Below, piece by piece: positions 56,712 through 64,000 of a stretch of 64,000 nt of DNA. Origin of the DNA: Megascapheus bottae (Eukaryota > Chordata > Mammalia > Rodentia > Geomyidae); contig JANJXV010000016.1 of assembly GCA_024803745.1 (NCBI GenBank), positions 40,715,001 through 40,779,000 on the forward strand, in the 5' to 3' direction. Position 1 is the first letter of the stretch. Each line of letters opens with the position of its first letter. Made by a program: the position numbers and the translations under genes. Under the pieces are notes generated by a model. The model did not search any database and had not been told where the DNA came from. It saw only the letters and a program-made list of their open reading frames with translations.

Positions 56712-56940
56712 TTAGCCAGGCTTGATGGTTCACTCCTGTAATCCTAGCTACTCAGGAGGCTGAGATCTGAGGATCACAGTTCAAAGCCAGCCTGGGCACT
56801 AAAGCCAGTGAGACTCTTATCTCCAATTAACCACTAGAAAACCAAAAATGGTGCTGTGGCTCCAGGTTTAGGGTAGTAGCCTTGAGCTGGAGAGCTCAGG
56901 ACAACACCCAGTCCCAGAGTTCAAGGCCAGTGAAAAAAAT
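56712..56940 (+). mobile_element. Composite SINE: 7SL-like + Geo, well preserved
   Basis: ctcctgtaatcctagctact, caggaggctgagatctgagg and aaagccagcctgggcact form the 7SL-like half. ctcttatctccaattaacca is the linker, and ggtgctgtggctccaggttt opens the Geo half. The tail runs into an (AT)n tract at 56941-56954. Confidence 0.93.
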
Positions 56941-56954
56941 ATATATATATATTA

Positions 56955-57326
56955 TACATAGATCACTATTGTGAGAAAATGGACAGTGATCATTAATCTC
57001 AATGTGTACATATCTCAGCCTTAAAAGTTTTTAAAGTATTATTTTGTATCTAGATAGATGGATATCAATTTATCACTTTTCAGTGGATACAAAATATATT
57101 TCTCAAGAATATTATTTTATAAAATAACATGTTTATGTTATTTAAAAAAAGATATATACCTATCTTCTTGAATTAATACTCATCTCATTTTCTATAAACC
57201 AGGAGATTTCTGTCATATTCTTTTTCTTGGGCTTCACCAGTCTTTCCTTCCACATGTCCTCCAGAGAAGATGCTGGAAGAAACCGCAGTGAATTCAAAAT
57301 GAAACGTAACCAGAACACATGAAAGG
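56955..57326. other. Unassigned AT-rich intronic DNA
   Basis: No feature recognised. Confidence 0.4.
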
Positions 57327-57437
57327 TTTTTTTTTTTGGTCAGTTGTGGGGCTTGAACTCAGGACCAGCACTGTCTATAAGCTCCTTTTGCCGAAGGCTA
57401 ACAACACTCTGTCTATTTGAGCCAGAGCACCACTTCT
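57327..57437 (-). mobile_element. Geo half of a SINE (antisense)
   Basis: A T-run followed by gtggggcttgaactcaggac and atttgagccagagcaccact. The left monomer is missing, so either family could be the source. Confidence 0.75.
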
Positions 57438-57469
57438 AAGCAAGCTTTATCCTTTAATTCACATCTTCA

Positions 57470-57780
57470 GCTCTATTAAAGCATTCATGACAAAATAAAA
57501 CAGCGTATGTTTGAGGCATGTACACAATTTGATACTTTGATATGTGTGTACATTATAAACATCACCTCCCCAAGCTAATTAACACATCTGTCACCTCACT
57601 GCTTTCATTTTCTTCCTTTCCTTTTTCCTTCCTCATGGCAAACAACCTCCTGACCTGCATTCCTGGAAAACAAAGAACAATTACAAAACCTGTATTGGTT
57701 CCAACTTGGGCCATAGATCTTATACATGTTAGAAATGAATTGCTTTCTACATCTATGTGCAATCTTTATACTTAGACTTA
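57470..57780 (-). mobile_element. Ancient L1M-type 3' UTR (antisense)
   Basis: gatactttgatatgtgtgta, aagctaattaacacatctgt and cacctcactgc follow the known antisense 3' UTR of old mammalian L1 (L1MA/L1MB type). The right boundary is uncertain. Confidence 0.55.
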
Positions 57781-58817
57781 AGCAGATGTAGCCTACACTG
57801 AGATCCAGCCTGCTGTGTTTCAAAAACGTAATAAAGAATAAATATAAAGATGTGCGTATGTACCTAGGGTATGGTTCCACAGAAGGATTCATTTTAAACA
57901 TTGCATTTCCCTATCAGAAAACCTCTATAATATACAGATGTTAGTTTTAGAAGTATCACTTTGTGCTTACCAGTCAGGAAGATTTTTCTCCTGTGAAGCA
58001 TTTCCACGTGAGGTCTTCATGACAGGGGAATGGCTTTTTATATTTATGGTAATAGAACTTTTATTAAAATACAAAACTATGACAGTAAAAATGAATAAAA
58101 TATGAAGATTTTTAAACCCATTATAGAGTAAAATATATCAAGTTGTTACACATACTATCTGTATGCCCTAAACTAACAGCAGGTTTATATCTGGGAGAAA
58201 GGAGGAAATGTGTTTTATTGACAAATTAGAAACACTCACTGCCACTGTCAGAGTTACACAGCTGTGGACAGTCTTTCCATCTCAAGTGATGTCAGGCTCG
58301 CACTTTCGTGAGCAGTCCATTTCTCTGGGGATAATAGAAGGCATTTCTGTTCATGGATGGGTCCAATCAAAAGACTGCTTGAAGCACACTGGAACAACTC
58401 CCATGTCTAGCTGATTCCGTGATTATGGGGTAGAATGGTTTGTGTATGACCATCTGCCTCTTAGCTATCCTGCTAAGAGATGTGGAAGCCATCATCAAAA
58501 AGAATAGAGTGCCCTTCTGTGATCTGCCATGTGGGGGTTTTGAAGTTAATTCTTAGAGGAAGCATAATGGCTGGAGTGGTGACAGCACAGTGAGACTTCA
58601 CACTTGTAATGCTCTTTACAGACTCACACTGAAGACAAATACTAAATTTAAGTGGCATTATCTCCTAGAAATTTTAATCTGAATGATTTTGGTGGTATTT
58701 GGGCATGGTTTTCTCATGTGGCATGAGAAATCAGAGACACGTTGATGTGAGAAATTGTGATGCCACTCTTTCCATGGTAGTGTCTGGAATCAAATTTAGA
58801 AAGTGCATCAGTAAAAC
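57781..58817. other. Unassigned intronic DNA
   Basis: No feature recognised. Confidence 0.4.
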
Positions 58818-59064
58818 TAGATACCAGTGGCTTGAGCCTAAAATCTTGTCTACTCTGAAGGCGAGACCTGAGGAGGATGGTTCAAAGCCAGCCTGGGCAG
58901 ACAAATCTATTGTACCTCTATTGACAATTAACTCCAAAAAATATAAAAATAAACGTAAAAGAAACAGAAGTGGAACTGATGTGACAGAGCTACAGCCTTG
59001 AATGACAAAGCTAAGGGATACCATCCGGTCCAGGCGCTGCATTCAAGCCTCAGTGCCACCACAG
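58818..59064 (+). mobile_element. Composite SINE, diverged
   Basis: agccagcctgggcagacaaa marks the 7SL-like half. A tattgacaattaactcc linker follows. The Geo half is degraded, with tgcattcaagcctcagt near its end. Confidence 0.78.
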
Positions 59065-59070
59065 CTGGCT

Positions 59071-59090
59071 GAATGAATGAATGAATGAAT
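59071..59090 (+). repeat. (GAAT)5 microsatellite
   Basis: Five perfect units, lying between a composite SINE and an IDL-Geo SINE. Confidence 0.93.
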
Positions 59091-59114
59091 GCACGAATAA
59101 ATAAAAATAAATAG

Positions 59115-59325
59115 GGCCGGGAGTTTGGCCTAGTGGTAGAGTGCTTGCCTAGCATGCAGGAAGACCTGGGTTCAATTCCTCAGTACCACATACACAGAAA
59201 AAAGCCAGAAGTGGTGCTGAGGCTCAAGTGGTAGAGCTCTAGCCTTGAGAAAGTCCAAGGACAGTGCTCAGGCCTTGAGCTCAAGTCCAGGACTGGAAAA
59301 TAAATAAATAAATAAACAAACAAAC
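59115..59325 (+). mobile_element. IDL-Geo SINE with (TAAA)n tail
   Basis: Near-consensus dimer starting ggccgggagtttggcctagt and ending aggactggaaaa, followed by a (TAAA)/(CAAA) repeat at 59301-59325. The aaaataaata sequence before the element resembles the tail, as expected for an A-rich target. Confidence 0.93.
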
Positions 59326-60869
59326 CATGTCAATGGCGTGGGCCACAGAGTCATAGCCACAGAGATCTGACTCTGCCTAGAATGTGTATGGCTAAAAGGC
59401 TCTTTGATTTGGGACATTGACACAAGAAAGAAATCAGTTTTCCCTGAGAAGAACAAACTATGGAGGCTGCTGAGTGATTCCGTTAAGCACAGCCAGGTAA
59501 ATGTAGTACATAAAATATTGATGTAGCATGACTTATTCACTGCGGACTGGAGACTGGAATACTCCAGAAACAATAGCTTCACATAAAATCGCCTGCCTCC
59601 TGGAAAACTCAGCTTATCTGTCCTTCCCTCCTCCCCCAACAGTCGTTTTGTTCTCTGTTTCTGGTGCTATTTGTGTCTCTGTCTTTGAACTTGGTGGTCA
59701 CTCTGTGACCATCTGCTCGGTCCTGGTGCCGTGTGTCCCTCGGGGCAGAGACGCTCCTCACTGAACTAGGTCTCGGTCTCTTCCACACAGCTCACCCGTG
59801 ACCTGCCACTGTGCCAGCCACGTCCGTTTCACCCGTCACATACCTTCCAGAAAGTCGTTTTAGGCACAGCTAGGGTATGCTCAAGATGTTAGAAACTAAT
59901 TTTTTGAGCTTTCTGATCAATTACCATACAGTGTCAGCTGGGAAATTGTGGGTGGGCTTCTGACATTCTCTTCCTTATTTCCTACATTTAGAAAATGCAC
60001 TGTGCTTTATGCTCAGAATTTACATAAACTGCATTACCTTTGCTGTCACTTGAAGTTTTGCCATATGCCACTGTGTCATATAGAACTGTGCTTTTCTAAG
60101 ACGCTAAGCCGACTATATTTGGGTTTCAGGACTTCTGAAATCTCTGAAGCAGAAAAATTCTTTGAATATTTTTATGCAGAAAATGATGCATTTTAGCATT
60201 TATGAGGTTTTGAAAATATTGAATAAGTTCCCTAAAAGTAAGAAGTCATCTTAAGAAACTACAAAGATAGGTAAAGCTTTCATTTTAACTTCCTAGAAAA
60301 TGTTTTACACCATTAATAGCCAGTAGGGCATCAGAAATGAAAACTGAGTTTCTGTTCTCCTATTTGTCCCTGAATACTTGGAAAATTTTCTCCACGAACA
60401 GATCAGTGATGCCATGGACTGGTCAGTGTTCCTGCAATGAAAGTGAACTCTCCAATCTTAACCCCTGTGCTTTGACTATGACCTTGGGCAAAATCAAGAT
60501 CTAAGGGACCCCTGTCTTCTTAAACACAAAGTGTTTACTAAACAGCGGAGGCTGGGATTTTGGTGCAGACACACAGGAGACCTGGACTGGAGATGGAGGC
60601 AGGGATTGGAACCAGGCTTCCATAAGGCCAGCATTATGTTCAGCCTGCGAGAATGAAGGGGTAGACACAGAACAGATCTTTGGGGTGGAAACAACTCTGG
60701 TGGAACCTTCAGTGGACGCTGTGGCCTGCAGAACCCCTCCAGGGAAGAGTTCCATGTTTTAAAGCATCCAGGTTGTTTGAAAGCATGCAGGATGTAATGA
60801 CTTGTGTTGGCAGCACAAGGAAATTAATTTATACAGAGCTTTCCAAATCATGTTTTAAAATGCAGGCAT
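59326..60869. other. Unassigned intronic DNA
   Basis: 59630-59870 is GC-richer, with several CpGs, but holds no repeat or exon I can name. ORFs of 78-123 codons are not recognisable. The longest (123 codons, minus, 59268-59639) starts in unique DNA and runs into the SINE. Confidence 0.4.
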
Positions 60870-61100
60870 AGCCAGGTACCAGGGACTCATTACCTGTAAT
60901 CCCAGCTACTCAGGAGGCTGAGATCTGAGGATCACAGTTCAAATCCAGCCAAGGCAAGGCACGTACCTACGGCTCTTCTCTCCAATTAATCAACCAATGT
61001 CCAGAAGTGGAACTCTGCCTCAAATGGTAGGGAGCCAGCTATGAGCAAATAAAAGCTCACAGACAACACTAAGGTCTGGAGTAGGACCAGCATAAAAAAC
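60870..61100 (+). mobile_element. Composite SINE: 7SL-like + Geo
   Basis: acctgtaatcccagctactc, aggaggctgagatctgagga and ctcttctctccaattaatca are clear. The Geo half retains ctcaaatggtagggagc. The left half is well preserved and the right half degraded. Confidence 0.87.
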
Positions 61101-64000
61101 AGCCCACAGATCAGGTTACCATGAGACAGGAGCAAGAAGCTCTGGAGTTCCTGTTTCTAAAACTCCTGTCTCAGGGGCTGGCTGAGATTATGCAGGGCAT
61201 TTCAAAAGGCTAGGAAAACAGATTTAGGTATTTTTATCATAAAGAAACAGTAAAAGTTTGATAGCTTGACCTGATTTAAAATGTTTATAATTTACACATG
61301 TAGCTAATCATTGTATCCGTGCATCCATGGTATAATATTCATTTTATATACCAGTTAAAATGTAATTAATAAAACCATCAAAATAAAGCATAATAAAATT
61401 GTTATATAAATGCCACCAACAGGTAGGTGGTGATAATAAATTCCTCTGTGTCTTTCAAGAGTACATTTTAGAATGGAGGCAACAGCGTGGAAATAGCTAC
61501 AAAAAGACTCGAAAATTTGGAATCTATTTGAACACCTAGAACCCAAATTAAAGTCATGTATTTCTCAAAACAAACACTTTTTTCCTGTGTATCAGTGATA
61601 CACATGTTCTGCCTCAAAAGTCTGATGTCAGCTACTGACAGAACACACAGTAGGAAGCTCATCCTAAATGACTTCAGTCAGACATTCAGTCTGAGGACAG
61701 GAGCACCCAGGAAAGGAGAAGCAGCAGGTTGTTTCCACCAGAGTGTGCTGGGACTGAGGAATGCAGGACATCTGTGCACCTCCACAGAAGCCAGCCTGCA
61801 GTCCCCACCACCTACTATTCCACAGCGCTGTCACCATAGCCAGACCTGCCAGCAAAACCCAGGGTTTTCTTAAAGAAAGAGTTTTTATGAGACATGCGAA
61901 TCGGACCCATTGGGTATCAGAAGTAGAGAATCGCAATTATAGATGATCGTACCTTGTACAAACCAGATCCACAAAAGACAATTGTTGTTGATTAGTGAGT
62001 TTTTCTCCCTCGAAAATGACCTCATGGCACAGTAGAGAGGCTTTAAGATTAAAAAGAAATTTATTAATTGCACCACGAGTTCTAATTATTTTAAGTAGAG
62101 CAACAGATTTTCATGTTGCTGGTTCCTTTTTAAGATCCATTTTCAGAGACATGTTAAGTATCCACCATTCTAGAAGCGATCACATAGGAAATCGCTTAAT
62201 TTTCAGAAGAAAACTTTCTGTTTACAGTGGTTTTCAGGACACATCTTCTTCTTAGCTTATGAGCTCCATCTTTTATTTTTATGACTTTCTCTAGCCCCAT
62301 AAAGCAAGAAAATAGAGGTTAGGGAATTGTAGATTAGCTCACAGTTTGATAACCCTTTGTCTCTTGTGAATTCAAGTATTGCATTATAGAAGCTCATCAC
62401 AATGACATCTGAAGAATTTATTTGTTTTGATAGCTCTTCTTTCTTGAAGAAAATATACCAAAAGTATTGGAGGCCAAAGGCACTTTTTGTTAGTGTTTTA
62501 CTGAATTATTGTGAGAGAAGAGCCATGGGCTTTTGTGTTTAAGTGTCCTCTTGCCTTTTGCTTCGAGCTGTATTTTCCTGTCTTTAAGTGCATCTTTCTA
62601 AGCACAGAGCTGTGACTCTCTAAACGACATAGAACTTATTTATAAACAGCCAGGCAGATGTCGGCATGAGTCAGTGCATGCCACCACGGACTCTTTAAAC
62701 AACTTGTAGGCACAGGATGGAAATTGTAGAGGGACACAAAGAAAATTGAGACTTGGAGATGTGAACAATTTTAGGAGCAAAATTATCATTATTGTCTAAG
62801 GTTTGTGAATGTGAACACTTTTCTAAAAAAAAAAAAAAAACCTCAAGGTCAGTTTCCATTTGGAAATTCTTGGAAGATTTACTCTTTTAAATCCTTACCT
62901 GGGAAGAGAAAAACAAATGGCTTGTCTCTACTTCTACCATTCTTGGATCATGAAAAAGTGACCTGAACCCATCTGAGTGCTATAGGTCATTTCACCATTC
63001 CCATGCTTTGCCTTCATGCCCTGTGGTAATGGCTATCTACATGGCATATATTATATTCAAAGGAGCTTAGTGTCTAGAAAAGAAGACCAAAAAGATCTCA
63101 TCACACAAACAGGAAGGAAGGTAATCCAGTCAAAATGATTCGTTAATCATCTGTGCCGTCTAGGCGATAGTGACTCATGTTTCCCCTAAGTAAATGTAGG
63201 TCATTCGGAAATGATGGATCCAGTTCTGCCCGATGCCAATTACAGGGCCTCGCTCAACTCTCAGACCACAGACGTGCCCTGCGGAGTGTCTTTGTGCTCT
63301 GCATCCTGCTCTACACCATGCACACATTTCAGTCTCTTCATAACTCCCACCTCCACCTTCGGAGCGTTGAGATGATGGAATGCAGGCACGGGGCATAAGT
63401 GACATGACCAGGACGGGGAGTCTGGCAACTTTACTCCAAGGCCTCCAGTCCTCCTGCCACAAGGCAGATGCCTTGGCCTCCATGTTTCTGACTGCAGAAG
63501 GGGTCCTTCACCTTCCACCAACAACTAGGGGCATTGGCAGTCGTTAACCCTTTAGTGACCAGAGCCCACTGTTCACTTCCTCAGAGATCAACTCTTGGAT
63601 ACAGAAGGTTCATCATTTCAGAAGTTGACGTGTTTAATCCTTCTAGAAACAGTTTGGAAATGAATCGGCCGAACTTCTTAACCTTTGAAATCCTCTCTTC
63701 TCCTAACCGATCCTGAAAGTGGATAAGGGTATTTTATCCCTACCATCTTCACCCGAGTTCCTCATCTTCAATCCATTCAGGATGTCAGCCAACTTAGCAA
63801 GTTAGCATAACGTTTATTTTTGCCACCTATCAGTTGAAAAGGGGATACTGGAAAGATTTTTCAAATCCTTTCAAATGTGTCAAAATAATTTAGCCCTCTC
63901 ATAAAACCTGCCAGTGGTCAAATCTTAATGTTAAGTTTTGGTCCTTCTTGATCCAAAACCAATGAATGATAGGTTGCATCTTCTTCAGTGATCAGAGCAA
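61101..64000. other. Unassigned intronic DNA (DOK6 intron 3)
   Basis: About 2.9 kb without a recognised SINE or L1. An A-run is at 62825-62841. 61660-61860 and 63200-63550 are GC-richer and hold several overlapping ORFs of 60-105 codons with no known domain or splice context. No exon 4 of DOK6 was found. Confidence 0.45.

Larger units (their letters stand above)
1..64000 (+). other. DOK6: DOK6 gene, internal part (introns 1-3)
   Basis: The whole window appears to lie inside DOK6, transcribed left to right. This follows from two exons (45805-45912 and 55080-55194) on the + strand, with matching phases and an uninterrupted frame between them. DOK6 is a cytoplasmic adaptor of the Dok family with an N-terminal PH domain, a PTB domain and a C-terminal tail. 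It is known to bind activated RET and TrkC and to promote neurite outgrowth. Exon 1, which encodes about the first 22 residues, was not found upstream, and no exon for the rest of the PH domain or the PTB domain was found downstream, so the gene extends beyond both ends. No second gene was recognised on either strand. Gene identity rests on the exon translations, compared with the family from memory. Confidence 0.9.

Noticed and set aside
55195..64000. DOK6 exon 4
   Set aside because: Searched by eye for the expected ELEAEEWCK-like continuation after a suitable acceptor; none found. Intron 3 must extend past the window.

Overview
The window reads as mammalian nuclear DNA, specifically intronic DNA of one gene on the + strand. 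Two short exons are recognisable, at 45805-45912 and 55080-55194. Together they encode 74 residues plus the first base of a further codon, with correct splice signals and an open frame across the junction. Their translation matches the PH-domain part of DOK6 (docking protein 6) and fits DOK6 better than its paralogue DOK5. Exon 1 (the first ~22 codons) and all exons after the third lie outside the window. So 1-45804 is the end of intron 1, 45913-55079 is a complete intron 2 of 9,167 bp, and 55195-64000 is the start of intron 3.

The repeats point to a rodent of the superfamily Geomyoidea (pocket mice, kangaroo rats, pocket gophers). About eleven copies of a dimeric SINE are present: a left monomer derived from tRNA-Ala and resembling the rodent ID element, plus a right monomer, an arrangement described for Geomyoidea as IDL-Geo. 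About fifteen copies of a second composite SINE have a 7SL-derived (B1/Alu-like) left half and the same right half. Naming the superfamily is an inference from this repeat content.

Layout. 1-2 kb: a 5'-inverted L1, an L1 3' end, an ancient repeat and a MaLR (MLT1-like) LTR. 3.9-17.2 kb: dense SINEs, a second 5'-inverted L1 (11.8-12.45 kb) and an L1 insertion with target-site duplication (15.1 kb). 17.6-20.2 kb: three antisense L1 3' ends, two with long perfect duplications. 20.2-33.3 kb: sparse, with one ancient L1M copy, one young SINE pair and several low-complexity tracts. 33.4-34.2 kb: two composite SINEs, each with a (TG)n tract on its tail. 34.2-45.8 kb: mostly unassigned DNA with a large compound microsatellite at 40.6 kb. 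45.8-55.2 kb: exons 2 and 3 around an AT-rich intron with young SINEs and a 43-bp micro-L1. 55.2-64 kb: SINE-rich start of intron 3.

No tRNA, rRNA, CRISPR, operon or other prokaryotic-type system is present, and I found no convincing undescribed biological system. None of the open reading frames of 60-147 codons elsewhere looks like a gene. They fall in repeats, microsatellites or unique AT-rich DNA. The most useful second-look items are the modular SINE architecture, the precise retrotransposon insertion scars, the two twin-primed L1s, and a few repeat-free segments that could be conserved non-coding elements.
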